Shown here: piece after piece, positions 17,063-26,753 of the stretch
Layout of the letters: every line of letters starts with the position of its first letter
How positions within the stretch are numbered: position 1 is the first letter of the stretch
Assembly: GCA_964588795.1 (NCBI GenBank)
Contig: CAZPQN010000010.1
Location: forward strand, 1 to 64,000
Direction of reading: 5' to 3'
DNA from: CAZPQN01 sp964588795
GTDB taxonomy: Bacteria; Fidelibacterota; UBA2242
DNA length: 64,000 nucleotides
Program-made: the position numbers and the translations under genes
The notes under the pieces: model-generated
The model's database searches: none
The model's input: the letters and a program-made list of their open reading frames with translations, nothing else
Told to the model about the DNA's origin: nothing

Positions 17063-19156
17063 ATGACCATGCTCCAGCCCGATATGGCCGTCGCTTATGT
17101 AAAGGGCGTCGGGCCGAAACGTGCCGCAGCTCTTGACCAGCTTGAGATCCACACTTTTCGCGACCTGCTTTATCATTTTCCGCGGCGCTACCTCGACCGT
17201 AGTACCATCACTTCCATCAGCCAGCTCCAGGTGGGCAGTGCAGCTACTATCGTCGGTAAAGTAGTATCTCAGAACGCCGTTCGTTCTTTTCGCCGGGCAT
17301 TCTTTCAGGTTGATATTCAAGATGCTTCCGGACGTCTGGCCTGTGTCTGGTTCAATGGCATCAATTATATTAAAAACGTTTTCCATCTTGGCGAAACCGT
17401 GGCCATGAGCGGCAAGGTCGAATATTTCAAAGGTCTGCGTTTTATTCATCCCGATTATGATCGGCTGGAAAGTGGCGAATGGGATTTGACCCTGCATACC
17501 GCCCGGATCATCGCGCTTTACCCGTCCTCCGCCGAGCTGAAACAAGTGGGATTGGACAGCCGGGGATTCCGGCGCTTGTTGCGCCCGGTGTTCGAAAAGT
17601 GCACCTGGAGCCTGCCGGAAGTTTTACCGCCGGCGATCCTGAGTGAATTGCGGCTGGCCGGGATTGATTCAGCCGTCCGTCAAATCCATTTTCCGGACAG
17701 TGCCAATGCACTCGAGCAGGCGCAGACCCGCTTCAAGTTTGAAGAATTATTTTTTCTGCAACTGATGCTGGGGGTCCGGCGGGCAGGAGTCAAGACTGTG
17801 CTGAAACCGCATCAATACCGGGGTACTGGTGCACTGCTTAAAACCATTTATACTAAATTGCCTTTCCAGCTCACCGCGGCCCAGAAACGGGCAGTGCACG
17901 AAATCTGGGATGACCTGAAAGCCCCGACGGTTATGAATCGACTTCTGCACGGTGACGTGGGTTCGGGCAAAACGGTCGTGGCGCTTCTCAGCGCGAGCAT
18001 TGCCATCAGCAATGGCTTGCAGGTTGCCCTGATGGCTCCGACAGAAATCCTGGCCGAACAGCATTTTCGGGTTCTGCGACAGTTGGGCGAACCCGCTGGC
18101 ATCCGGGTACGCCTGTTGATTGGAGGCCAGAATAAGCGTGAACGGCAGGCAGTCCTGACGGAAATCGCTGAGGGGCAGGCGGAGCTGATCGTCGGTACGC
18201 ATGCCCTGATCGAAGAAAATGTGCAGTTCCGCAACTTAGCCCTCGTAATTATCGATGAACAGCATCGCTTCGGCGTACTCCAGCGCAGTCAGCTGATCGC
18301 CAAAGGCTGGCAACCAGATGTATTGATCATGACCGCCACACCCATACCGCGTACGCTGAGTATGACGATTTACGGTGACATGGATATCTCGGTGCTCGAC
18401 GAACTGCCCGCCCGCAAAGGGCGACTCCATACGCGCATCATCAACGAGGATCAGCTGGGCAAAGCCTACGCTTTCATCGCCCAGCAGGTGACTAAAGGCC
18501 ATCAGGCCTACATCGTCTATCCGCTGATTGACGAATCGGCCAAGCTCGATCTCCAGGCCGCGATTCAGGGTTTTGAATACCTGCAGACCAGCGTATTTCC
18601 CCAGTTCAGGTTAGCCCTGTTGCATGGCGGCATGAAAACCACCGAAAAGGAAGCGGTCATGCAGGCTTTCAACCAGGGAACCGTCCACATTCTGGTGAGT
18701 ACAACCGTCGTGGAAGTCGGTGTTGATAATCCCAATGCAGTCATCATGCTAATCGAAAATGCCGAACGCTTCGGCCTGACCCAACTGCACCAGTTGCGCG
18801 GACGGGTAGGACGGGGCACGCAGGACGGCCTTTGTATCCTTGTGGAACGGAAGCGCAGTGACTTGGCCCGGCAACGCCTGGAGGTCATTTCATCGACGGT
18901 CAATGGCTTTGAAATCTCGGAGTCCGACCTTAAATTACGCGGCCCTGGCGAGTTCTACGGAACCCGTCAGCATGGCTTTCCCAGGTTAAAACTGGCTGAT
19001 TTGACAACCGATTTGGAATTGCTGAAACTGGCACGCCGCTCAGCGCATGATCTCTTGAAAAACGATCCGCATCTGCGCAAACCGGAACATCAGCCTACCC
19101 GTCAGTTCCTTTTGGACAACTATCGCAAGTATATGGAATTCGCCAACGTATTATAG
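17063..19156 (+). CDS. recG: ATP-dependent DNA helicase RecG
   Basis: RecG remodels stalled replication forks and Holliday junctions. The protein (697 residues from ATG 17063, 707 from TTG 17033) has the N-terminal wedge/OB domain (VKGVGPKRAAALDQLEIHTFRDLLYHFPRRYLDRS), Walker A GDVGSGKT, the DEQH box in IIDEQHRFGVLQR, TATPIPRTLSMTIYGDMD, and the C-terminal motifs VVEVGVDNPNA and QLRGRVGRG. The TTG at 17033 overlaps the upstream stop by 7 bp; neither start has a strong ribosome site, and I slightly prefer the ATG. The C-terminal RecG tail (PRLKLADLTTDLELL) is intact. Confidence 0.95.
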   Translation: MTMLQPDMAVAYVKGVGPKRAAALDQLEIHTFRDLLYHFPRRYLDRSTITSISQLQVGSAATIVGKVVSQNAVRSFRRAFFQVDIQDASGRLACVWFNGINYIKNVFHLGETVAMSGKVEYFKGLRFIHPDYDRLESGEWDLTLHTARIIALYPSSAELKQVGLDSRGFRRLLRPVFEKCTWSLPEVLPPAILSELRLAGIDSAVRQIHFPDSANALEQAQTRFKFEELFFLQLMLGVRRAGVKTVLKPHQYRGTGALLKTIYTKLPFQLTAAQKRAVHEIWDDLKAPTVMNRLLHGDVGSGKTVVALLSASIAISNGLQVALMAPTEILAEQHFRVLRQLGEPAGIRVRLLIGGQNKRERQAVLTEIAEGQAELIVGTHALIEENVQFRNLALVIIDEQHRFGVLQRSQLIAKGWQPDVLIMTATPIPRTLSMTIYGDMDISVLDELPARKGRLHTRIINEDQLGKAYAFIAQQVTKGHQAYIVYPLIDESAKLDLQAAIQGFEYLQTSVFPQFRLALLHGGMKTTEKEAVMQAFNQGTVHILVSTTVVEVGVDNPNAVIMLIENAERFGLTQLHQLRGRVGRGTQDGLCILVERKRSDLARQRLEVISSTVNGFEISESDLKLRGPGEFYGTRQHGFPRLKLADLTTDLELLKLARRSAHDLLKNDPHLRKPEHQPTRQFLLDNYRKYMEFANVL

Positions 19157-19164
19157 AGAAATCA

Positions 19165-19500
19165 ATGGCTAACCAACCTGATCGCCCAAAAGTTTTATTT
19201 GTCTCGCTGGTGCAATCATTTATCACCAACACCTGGATTCATCTCGGCAAGGTCAAGCATCCCATGACCCAGAAAATTGCTGTGAATCTGGCCGAAGCCG
19301 CCAATTCCATTGATTTCCTGGAGATGATCAAACAAAAAACCAACGGCAATTTGGATGCGGACGAAAACCGCCTGTTGGAGCATGCCATCACCGAATTGAA
19401 GATGAATTTTCTGGAGGAAAAAGTCAAGTCCGAAAAACCATCCTCCACTCCGGAAAAACCCGATACGTCCACCGCACCCCCCCAAGCCTCATCCGATTAA
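19165..19500 (+). CDS. DUF1844 family protein
   Basis: The 111-residue soluble protein contains the DUF1844 core at about 10-85: FVSLVQSFITNTWIHLGKV, then AVNLAEAANSIDFLEMIKQKTNGNLDADENRLLEHAITELKMNFLE. Members are short, widespread and uncharacterised. The last 25 residues are Ser/Pro/Thr-rich and probably disordered. It starts 8 bp after recG and ends 18 bp before the DUF2723 gene, so it is likely co-transcribed with both. Confidence 0.85.
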   Translation: MANQPDRPKVLFVSLVQSFITNTWIHLGKVKHPMTQKIAVNLAEAANSIDFLEMIKQKTNGNLDADENRLLEHAITELKMNFLEEKVKSEKPSSTPEKPDTSTAPPQASSD

Positions 19501-19518
19501 CTGTAAACAAGGAATTTT

Positions 19519-22374
19519 ATGCACTGGTTAAAAAACAACAAGACCGAAGCTAGCTTAGCCCTCCTGACGCTGATCCTGAGTTTCCTGGTATACCTCGCGA
19601 CAATGGCCCCGACTGTGCCGTTTTGGGACTGCGGGGAATTCATCGCCACTTCTTATACCCTGGGTGTGCCCCACCCGCCAGGCAGTCCGTTGTACCTATT
19701 AATCGGACGCCTGTTTTCCATGCTACCGACCAATCCGAGCATTGCCTTCCGCGTCAATCTGATCTCACCCATCGTGAGCGCCCTGGCGGTCATGTTCCTG
19801 TTTCTGATAATCGGACAATTGCTGAAGAACTGGTTTGATAGCCAGAACACGCTCGCCAAAATTGCCCGTTACGGCGGAGCTTTTATCGGGGCCATGACTT
19901 TTGCATTTACGGACAGTCACTGGTTCAATGCGGTGGAGGCGGAAGTATATGCCTTTTCAACCTTCCTGACAGCTATCGTAGTCTGGCTGATTTTGGTTTG
20001 GGAAGAAAAGTCGGATCAACCCGGACACGAACGCTATCTGTTGCTGATCGTCTATATCATCGGTCTGGCAATCGGCATTCATCTGCTTAATCTGCTGGCG
20101 ATCTTTTTCATCGCGCTGGTGATTTATTTCAAGAAATACACCGTCACCTCGGTGGGCTGGTTGATTGTAGATATTATCGTCGGTGTCGCCGCGATTGGTT
20201 TGATTTTCTTCTTTTTCCTGCAATTTAAAGTGCCTTTCGAACTGCAGGCGATACTAACCCTGGCCATTTTTCTGCTGGTTTATTTCCAGATCTATAAAAA
20301 AGCCGCCAAACCCCGCTTTCAGGAACATGCCCGCAATGTCCTCATGGCGATGGCGGCTTCCGGCGCCTACCTCGTCATCAACAGCGGAATTATCCGCGGT
20401 CTGCCGACGATTGCCGATACGTTCGGAATTGGGGCGGTGGCCGTGACCATCATTGCCCTCTTAGCGGTGACCGCCTGGTTTATTTTAAAAAAGTACAACC
20501 TGTTGGCGCTCATCGCCATGGCGCTGGTTCTGATTGTCGTAGGCTATTCTTCCTATACCATGATTTTTGTGCGGAGCAACCAGGATCCCACGATTGACGA
20601 AAACGATCCGGAGACCACTCACCAGGCGGTTGCCTACTTGGAACGCGAGCAGTATGGTCAACGCTCATTCACCGATATATTCGACCGCGCCAAATGGAAA
20701 CCCGAAGCCGCCTATAAGTACAAAGGGGCCTGGGATTATTTCTGGAAGTACCAGATCAATTATATGTATATCCGTTACTTCAACTGGCAGTTCATCGGTC
20801 GCAAGGGCGACAGTGTTAATCCCTTTCAATTTATTCTGCCCCTGCCGTTCATAATCGGGCTGTACGGCATGGTGACTCACTTCGGGCGGGACAAACATAA
20901 GGCGTTAGGCGTTTTAGCCCTTTTCCTGTTTACCGGCCTGATGATTGTCCTGTATCTCAATCAGGACGATCCCCAGCCGCGTGAGCGAGACTATTCCTAT
21001 GTCGGCTCCTTTTTTGCCTTTGCGATCTGGATCGGGATAGGGGTGGCGACGCTGATCAGCTACTTCAGCCAGCTGAAGAGTGTCCGCTGGCGCAAACCTT
21101 TGACCTGGCTCGCAACGATAGCGCTGGTGATTATTCTGCCAGTCAATCTGTTGCAGGCCAATTACCGGGAGCATGACCGCACCGGCAATTTTGTCGCCTG
21201 GGACTATTCCTATAATCTCCTGCAATCCTGCGCCCAGGATGGCATCCTGTTCACCAACGGAGACAATGACACTTTTCCGCTCTGGTACCTGCAGGAAGTC
21301 GAAAAAATCCGCCAGGATGTCAAAGTTGTCAACCTCAGCCTGCTCAACACCCCCTGGTATATCAAGCAACTCCGGAACAGCGAACCGAAAATCGCGATCG
21401 GCGACTTGTCCGATCAGATGATTGACCAGATCAATTTGGTGCGCTGGGAAAAGCGCAAAGTCAAAATCAGTCCTCCACCGGACAGCAAATTACCTCCAAT
21501 GGAATGGGAGATGGAACCCACCTGGCGCTACGGACAGATGGGCGCCCTGCGTGTGCAGGACCTCATGATCATGCAGATCCTCGAGGCCAATCGCTGGAAA
21601 CGTCCGGTCTATTTTGCCGTCACCGTCTCGCCGGAGAACAAACTCGGCATGGATGAGTACCTGCAGATGGAAGGGCTGACCTTCAGAATCCATCCGCAAA
21701 AGGTCCGGCGCATCAATCCCCAGAAAATCGCCGACAACATCAACAATGTCTATCTTTTCCGCAATCTGAACAATCCTGACGTCTATTACGATGACAATAT
21801 CATCCGCCTCATCGGCAATTACCGCTCAGCCTTCCTGCAACTGGCGGTTGACCGGTTGTACAGCAACGACCGCGCCGGCATGCTGGCCGCGCTCGATTCG
21901 ATGTCCGCGAAAATGCCGGAAACGATTTTTCCGATTGGTAATGATGACGTCTATCTGCAGGTCGGTCTGTTATATTTTGAAGGTGGGCGGCAAGGCTCCG
22001 CCGAACAGCCCTCGGACCTGGAAATCCGACTCGAAAGCTTGGTCAGTCAGGCGAATCAGAGCGTGAAAAACAAATTGAAGTACGCTTCCATCTATGCCCA
22101 GCACCTCAAACGATTTGACAAAGCGCAGTCCATCCTCGAGGCCCTGAACCTGCAAAAGCCACTCGACCCCGAAATTGCTGGCTATCTGGTCAAGATCTAT
22201 GAAGAGACCAAGCAATATGACAAAGCGCTGGGAATTCTGGACGCGTGGTTGGCGGTGCACCCCGATGACCAGAGTGCGACCGCGATGCGCGACCGGTACC
22301 GCACCCAACTTACACCCGCCCAGAAGGCACGGATGGATTCGCTTAGCCGGGTGCAATTTAAACCAGCGTCATAA
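19519..22374 (+). CDS. DUF2723 family membrane protein (GT-C glycosyltransferase-like) with C-terminal TPR-like region
   Basis: The 951-residue inner membrane protein has roughly 12 hydrophobic segments in its first 560 residues and a long soluble C-terminal part. The first external loop contains TVPFWDCGEFIATSYTLGVPHPPGSPLY, the hallmark of DUF2723, a family related to protein O-mannosyltransferase-type GT-C enzymes that use lipid-linked sugars; the Asp/Glu pair is the likely active site. A conserved QDDPQPRERDYSYVGSFFAF follows, and residues about 800-930 form helical repeats resembling TPRs (FDKAQSILEALN, YDKALGILDAWL). Acceptor and sugar are unknown. A GT2 gene follows after 9 bp. Confidence 0.85.
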   Translation: MHWLKNNKTEASLALLTLILSFLVYLATMAPTVPFWDCGEFIATSYTLGVPHPPGSPLYLLIGRLFSMLPTNPSIAFRVNLISPIVSALAVMFLFLIIGQLLKNWFDSQNTLAKIARYGGAFIGAMTFAFTDSHWFNAVEAEVYAFSTFLTAIVVWLILVWEEKSDQPGHERYLLLIVYIIGLAIGIHLLNLLAIFFIALVIYFKKYTVTSVGWLIVDIIVGVAAIGLIFFFFLQFKVPFELQAILTLAIFLLVYFQIYKKAAKPRFQEHARNVLMAMAASGAYLVINSGIIRGLPTIADTFGIGAVAVTIIALLAVTAWFILKKYNLLALIAMALVLIVVGYSSYTMIFVRSNQDPTIDENDPETTHQAVAYLEREQYGQRSFTDIFDRAKWKPEAAYKYKGAWDYFWKYQINYMYIRYFNWQFIGRKGDSVNPFQFILPLPFIIGLYGMVTHFGRDKHKALGVLALFLFTGLMIVLYLNQDDPQPRERDYSYVGSFFAFAIWIGIGVATLISYFSQLKSVRWRKPLTWLATIALVIILPVNLLQANYREHDRTGNFVAWDYSYNLLQSCAQDGILFTNGDNDTFPLWYLQEVEKIRQDVKVVNLSLLNTPWYIKQLRNSEPKIAIGDLSDQMIDQINLVRWEKRKVKISPPPDSKLPPMEWEMEPTWRYGQMGALRVQDLMIMQILEANRWKRPVYFAVTVSPENKLGMDEYLQMEGLTFRIHPQKVRRINPQKIADNINNVYLFRNLNNPDVYYDDNIIRLIGNYRSAFLQLAVDRLYSNDRAGMLAALDSMSAKMPETIFPIGNDDVYLQVGLLYFEGGRQGSAEQPSDLEIRLESLVSQANQSVKNKLKYASIYAQHLKRFDKAQSILEALNLQKPLDPEIAGYLVKIYEETKQYDKALGILDAWLAVHPDDQSATAMRDRYRTQLTPAQKARMDSLSRVQFKPAS

Positions 22375-22383
22375 TTTATCTCC

Positions 22384-23433
22384 ATGACGGAAGCTCCGGC
22401 AGTTTCGGTCGTAATTCCCCATTTTAACGGGACGGCGATTCTGCGTGACTGCCTGGCGTCGCTGTACGGCTCGACTCGCTTAAATTTAGAAGTCCTGCTG
22501 GTTGATAACGCTTCGACCGACGACAGCCTGGCCATGGTGCGTCGGGAATTTCCGCAGGTCACGATTTTAAGTCTGACCCAAAACCGTGGCTTTGCCGGTG
22601 GGTGCAATGTCGGGATTCGTGCCGCCCGCGCGCCCCTGGTGCTCATCCTGAATAACGATACGATTCATCAGAACGGATGGCTGGAACTTTTGGTCGCGAA
22701 ACTGCAATCAAGGGTGGAAATTGCCGCAGTTCAGCCCAAAATCCGGTCATATCAGACTCGTGCCGCTTTCGATTATTCCGGGGCGGCTGGCGGTGAAATG
22801 GACCTTTTTGCCTACCCCTTTGCCCGCGGACGCATCTTCGAGGCGCTCGAAACCGACACCGGCCAGTATGACACCTGGCCGGAGCAAATTTTCTGGGCTT
22901 CAGGCACGGCCTTTTTGGCGCGTCGTGAATTCCTGTTGGCGGTGGGGCTGTTTGATGAAACATTTTTCGCCCACATGGAAGAGATTGACCTGCAGTGGCG
23001 CTTACAGTTGATGGGTTATGAAATTGTGGTGGAGCCGAGAGCTGTCATCTGGCATCGCAGTGGCTATACCCTGGGTGCCGAAGCGCCGCTGAAAAAATAT
23101 TTGAATCATCGCAACAGCTGGTTGATGTTTCTGACCAATTATCGTCCCCTGCTGACCCTCTATTTGACACCCCTGCGTCTGGGACTGGACTATTTGGCGG
23201 TGTGTTTTTCGCTTTTACGTCGGGACTGGGGCCGCGCGGCGGGGATTTTACGCGCGCAGCTCTGGTTGGTGGGTCACGGGCCAACAATTCTCCGGCGACG
23301 AAGACAGGTCAAAGCATTGCGCCGGTGTAGCGACCGCCAGGTCAGCCGGCGTTTATTTCATGGCAGTGTGGCGCTGAGTTTTTATTTATTGAAGCGCCGT
23401 CACTGTAACGACCTGTTTTCAAACGCGGCGTAA
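22384..23433 (+). CDS. Glycosyltransferase family 2 protein
   Basis: The 349-residue protein has a GT-A domain: VSVVIPHFNGTAILRDCLASL at the nucleotide-sugar site, LVDNASTDDS, NRGFAGGCNVGIRAARAPLVLILNNDT containing the metal-binding acidic pair, and a WASGTAFLARREFL plus DETFFAHMEEIDLQWRL block typical of rhamnosyl/dTDP-sugar-type GT2 enzymes. It probably adds a sugar to a lipid-linked or cell-surface glycan on the cytoplasmic side. Residues about 250-285 are hydrophobic and may attach it to the membrane. It follows the DUF2723 gene closely and ends 2 bp from the opposing PorD-like gene. Confidence 0.9.
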   Translation: MTEAPAVSVVIPHFNGTAILRDCLASLYGSTRLNLEVLLVDNASTDDSLAMVRREFPQVTILSLTQNRGFAGGCNVGIRAARAPLVLILNNDTIHQNGWLELLVAKLQSRVEIAAVQPKIRSYQTRAAFDYSGAAGGEMDLFAYPFARGRIFEALETDTGQYDTWPEQIFWASGTAFLARREFLLAVGLFDETFFAHMEEIDLQWRLQLMGYEIVVEPRAVIWHRSGYTLGAEAPLKKYLNHRNSWLMFLTNYRPLLTLYLTPLRLGLDYLAVCFSLLRRDWGRAAGILRAQLWLVGHGPTILRRRRQVKALRRCSDRQVSRRLFHGSVALSFYLLKRRHCNDLFSNAA

Positions 23434-23435
23434 AA

Positions 23436-24293
23436 TTAAGGCGTCGCCGGGCGTTCGCTCAGGATTTTGTCGTAGACAGCTTTGTTGTCGGGATCGAGTG
23501 CCAGCAGTTTGCGTTGCTGAGCCGGTGAGCCGTGTTCCTTGATGACGAGCATAAAATCGCGAGCGTGGGCATCGAGAAAAACGCGCAGGTTGCGTTCACG
23601 GCTGTTTTCGCTAAAGGTTGCCTCGATGCAGCCCAGGGCTTTATCGAGCACCGGGGGAACTTCAGCCGTTTTTTTCTGATCGGATAAATCCACCGCCAGC
23701 CAGAAGTAATATTTGGTCATTCGGTAATTGCGCTGGCGCAGAATCTCGTCCTGAACCTGGAGGCGTTCTTTCCAGCCTTGGGGACGCTCCGACATCTGGG
23801 CGCGGGTGGCAATGTCGCGCGCTTTTTCATAAGCATTATTGCCGCCCAAAAGTTCATAGGTGTCCAGTTCGCCGGCAATCAGCATCCAGGCATAGTAATC
23901 GAGCACACTGGTCAGCGAATGGCTCATGTCTGAATGTACAACCGGATCGTTGGGATTATAGACAAATTTGAAGGACTTTTCGAAAAAGCGCTGGTCGCCG
24001 GATTCATTGGTGATAAACATCTGAGCGGTGAAAACCCGCTCTGCTCCGGCAGTGCCGACGCTTTGGGGGAAGATGCTGATCTTAATCGGAATCTGCATGC
24101 CGTAACTGTTTTCAATCCACTGAAAGGACTCAAAATAGGCCGGGAGCAGACGCTCCAGCACTTTCAAATCCGCACGCTCCTTCTCCGGCATGCGCTCCAC
24201 GGAAATTTCGGCGTTGACTTCGACGAACTGGGCGAAAGAGATGATCGGATAGCATACAATCAACAGCCAGTGCTTAAACCCGCTGCTATTCAT
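23436..24293 (-). CDS. DUF4835 (PorD-like) exported protein
   Basis: The 285-residue protein has a signal peptide (about 1-22) and then the DUF4835 pattern: VNAEISVERM near the mature N-terminus, a central SLTSVLDYYAWMLIAGELDTYELLGGNNAYEKARDIATRAQ and a helical C-terminal half. In Bacteroidetes this family is annotated as type IX secretion protein PorD, of uncertain mechanism. It stands as a single gene facing left, diverging from the caspase cassette across 182 bp. No type IX core genes (porK, porL, porM, porN, sov) are in the window, so a secretion role remains inference. Confidence 0.72.
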   Translation of the reverse strand: MNSSGFKHWLLIVCYPIISFAQFVEVNAEISVERMPEKERADLKVLERLLPAYFESFQWIENSYGMQIPIKISIFPQSVGTAGAERVFTAQMFITNESGDQRFFEKSFKFVYNPNDPVVHSDMSHSLTSVLDYYAWMLIAGELDTYELLGGNNAYEKARDIATRAQMSERPQGWKERLQVQDEILRQRNYRMTKYYFWLAVDLSDQKKTAEVPPVLDKALGCIEATFSENSRERNLRVFLDAHARDFMLVIKEHGSPAQQRKLLALDPDNKAVYDKILSERPATP

Positions 24294-24364
24294 AAACTAC
24301 ACTCCTCAAAAAGGCCGTTTAACAGGTAAAAGCTAAAATGCGCCTTTGTCATATTTGCCTGGAA

Positions 24365-24370
24365 TATAAT
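24365..24370 (+). promoter_or_regulatory. Candidate -10 element for the caspase cassette
   Basis: A perfect TATAAT lies 105 bp before ATG 24476 in the divergent gap. No good -35 is found at 16-18 bp, so this is only a candidate. Confidence 0.35.
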
Positions 24371-24475
24371 AATTCTGCTGCAAACTTGAAAACGGCATCA
24401 TCGACTCCATTTTGGCAATTGATTAAATGGTGTTTTCTTGCTACATTTTGCCGTTTCCATAAACGTGGAGTGGCC

Positions 24476-25933
24476 ATGACCAATACGAATCAGTTACGCA
24501 CATGGATTGCCCTAACCGTCCTGTTGTTAGGGGGAATGACCAGCTTCGGCGCGGGTCAGAAACGCCTGACCAAGGAACCACGTCCGGCCTGGATTGATAA
24601 TCCCCAGCCCGGTTACTATATCGGTATCTCACATAAGTTCCCGGAGGAAGCCGATGCCCGGACGGATGCGCTCAACAACGCCAAGCGTCAGATCATTGAA
24701 TCCCTGGGCGGGATAGTCGAAAGCGAACTGATTGACTCGATTATTGAGTCCGGTGCAACGGTAAAAACCCAGGATGCCTTTACCAACTCCCGGGTGAAGG
24801 TGGTGGCCAAAAATATCGTGGCGGTCAAGCCGGAAAGGACTTTCGTCGAGGAATATCAGGAAAACTCCGGGCGACGCGCACAGAAAAGCTATCTGGCTTT
24901 CGTAATGGTCTATTTTGACGAGGCGGCGCACCGGGAGTTTTTGCAACAGCTGGTCGCGGAAACGGTAATGCTTGGCAATCAGCAATTTCTTGCGGCGCAA
25001 ACGCAAGCAAACGCCGGGCAAATTTTTTTGGCGATTGATCAACTGCGTCAGGTCGCAAAGAATATCCAACCCCTGACCGAAATTACCGGATTGCCGGCGC
25101 CGGAAATGCGTGATATCCAAGCTTTTCAGGAGCAGGTGCGGGCGGGCATTGAAACTATCCGTACCGGTCTCCGGATTGAGATTCGCGGAGAGCGACAAGT
25201 CACCAAATGGGGCGAGGGTCTGCCCGAGCCACTGGTGGTTATGGTGTCCTGCCAGATTGGCGAGAAACGGGTTGAGCTACCCGGACTCGCGGTTGATTTT
25301 AATGTCACTACTGGTCAGGCTATTCTGACCCCGCAGGTTAGCACCAATGCTCAGGGAGAAGCGGTTTGTCAGGTGACTGAAGTGCGGACCAGCCAGCCAC
25401 TGAAAATCGCCGCGCGGGTGCATTTTCCGGAAGGTTATGACGTATCATCCAATAGCGCAATCTTCAATCTTTTGCCGGATAACCGGGTTGTTGTGAAAGT
25501 GACGGAGTTAAATTTGGGAAAGGTTGTGGCACTGTCTAACCTAGAAAATGCCCTGTCCCAGGCTCTGACTGCCGCGGGCTTTACGATTTTGGAAAATAAT
25601 CCCTTCGCACAGTTTGACCGTCAGCGGTTGGAAAACCTGTCACCGGCAGAGATTGGGCAGCTGGCGAAAAACAGCGGCGCCGATCTGATTTTACTGGGCA
25701 GCATCGTTGCCGACCAGCCGAGTAAAATCCAGGAAGATTTTTACTTTATGCGGGCTAAGGGCACGCTGAAAATCTTCAATGCCCGGCGCCAGACGGTGAT
25801 TGACAACTTTTTGATCGAGGATAAAAGTGCCGGCAATTCGCCGGAAAACGCAGGCGCCAAAGCCATTGCCAAGGTAAGCGATTTGCTGGTGAAAAAAATG
25901 CGGGATTCACTGCTGGGTGGGTCGGAGCCCTGA
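24476..25933 (+). CDS. Exported LPP20-like protein with C-terminal CsgG-like region
   Basis: The 485-residue product starts at ATG 24476 (GGAG six bases upstream) with a signal peptide of about 24 residues and no lipobox Cys. The region 30-170 resembles LPP20-type lipoproteins: PRPAWIDNPQPGYYIGISHKFPEEADARTDALNNAKRQIIESLGG, followed by a beta-rich SYLAFVMVYFDEAAHREFLQQL. The middle (about 225-340) looks like an Ig-like beta domain, and the end (about 375-480) has the shape of a CsgG/TolB-N-like domain: ALTAAGFTILENN, IGQLAKNSGADLILLGSIVAD. It is the first gene of the rightward cassette with the lipoprotein, WD40-caspase and DUF4384 genes. Confidence 0.7.
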   Translation: MTNTNQLRTWIALTVLLLGGMTSFGAGQKRLTKEPRPAWIDNPQPGYYIGISHKFPEEADARTDALNNAKRQIIESLGGIVESELIDSIIESGATVKTQDAFTNSRVKVVAKNIVAVKPERTFVEEYQENSGRRAQKSYLAFVMVYFDEAAHREFLQQLVAETVMLGNQQFLAAQTQANAGQIFLAIDQLRQVAKNIQPLTEITGLPAPEMRDIQAFQEQVRAGIETIRTGLRIEIRGERQVTKWGEGLPEPLVVMVSCQIGEKRVELPGLAVDFNVTTGQAILTPQVSTNAQGEAVCQVTEVRTSQPLKIAARVHFPEGYDVSSNSAIFNLLPDNRVVVKVTELNLGKVVALSNLENALSQALTAAGFTILENNPFAQFDRQRLENLSPAEIGQLAKNSGADLILLGSIVADQPSKIQEDFYFMRAKGTLKIFNARRQTVIDNFLIEDKSAGNSPENAGAKAIAKVSDLLVKKMRDSLLGGSEP

Positions 25934-26055
25934 TCCGGATTGTCTGATCTCACAAACAGCATGGGGAAAAATCCGATAGTTTTTGGTTGTAATTTAGCTG
26001 AAAAACTGATAGTTTCGAACAATGGCGGCGCAATTGGAAATACGATCCCAATTCA

Positions 26056-26077
26056 GAACCGGCGCAGATACCGGTTC
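26056..26077. other. Hairpin in the gap before the coiled-coil lipoprotein gene
   Basis: GAACCGG (26056-26062) and CCGGTTC (26071-26077) form a 7 bp stem with an 8-base loop in the 179 bp gap between the first two cassette genes. No U run follows, so it may be a processing or regulatory element rather than a terminator. Confidence 0.35.
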
Positions 26078-26112
26078 GCAACCCAAACAGGTATAACAAA
26101 CAAGAGGACTTT

Positions 26113-26727
26113 ATGAAAAACAGATGGCTGATATTATCGATCGGGGTGCTGACTCTATTGAGCGGATGCTCGTCGCTAACTTTTATCCCCACCCCGCCGG
26201 CGGCGACGCTGGCAACCACTGATTACGTAAATAAGCAAATGACGACAGTAGCGGAAAGAACAACGCAGGAGCTGCTCGAAAAGACTCGTAGTATTCTGGA
26301 TGAAGCATTGGCGACAGAACGCGCCCGGTTGGATGAATTAAAAAGTACGATGGAGAGCCAGCAGAAAGATATCGCGTCCACTATGGAATTTATCAAACAG
26401 TCCAAACAGGAAATTGACCAGACGGTGACTACCATTCAGGATATTGTTGCCAAGGAGCGGAAGAAGGTTGACCTGTTTAAAAGAGAAGTTGCCGACAGTT
26501 TGGATAATCTTTGGAATGGCATAAATCAATTGCAGACGACTGACCAAAAATTGCAGGAAAATATCGCCTTGCTCGAAGCGAACATCAATAGGTTAGAGAA
26601 GGCTAACGAGCAACTGCGTCAGGATATCGCGCAGATCAATGTCCGCCTCGAGGGCATGCCCAAGGAGACGATGTTGGCCCTGCGCAAAGCCATCGAGAAT
26701 TTTTATCAGCTCCAGTCGGGGAATTGA
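26113..26727 (+). CDS. Coiled-coil lipoprotein
   Basis: The 204-residue protein has a clear lipoprotein signal with lipobox LLSGC (Cys19). From about residue 40 to 180 it is almost entirely helical and polar with heptad spacing (for instance DELKSTMESQQKDIASTMEFIKQ and LEANINRLEKANEQLRQDI), so it should form a long coiled coil standing out from the membrane. No enzymatic motif is visible and I do not recognise a named family. RBS AGAGGA precedes ATG 26113. It ends only 26 bp before the start of the WD40-caspase gene, suggesting a structural or scaffolding partner. Confidence 0.75.
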   Translation: MKNRWLILSIGVLTLLSGCSSLTFIPTPPAATLATTDYVNKQMTTVAERTTQELLEKTRSILDEALATERARLDELKSTMESQQKDIASTMEFIKQSKQEIDQTVTTIQDIVAKERKKVDLFKREVADSLDNLWNGINQLQTTDQKLQENIALLEANINRLEKANEQLRQDIAQINVRLEGMPKETMLALRKAIENFYQLQSGN

Positions 26728-26753
26728 CTGATGCTGAGAGTGTGGAGGTTGGT

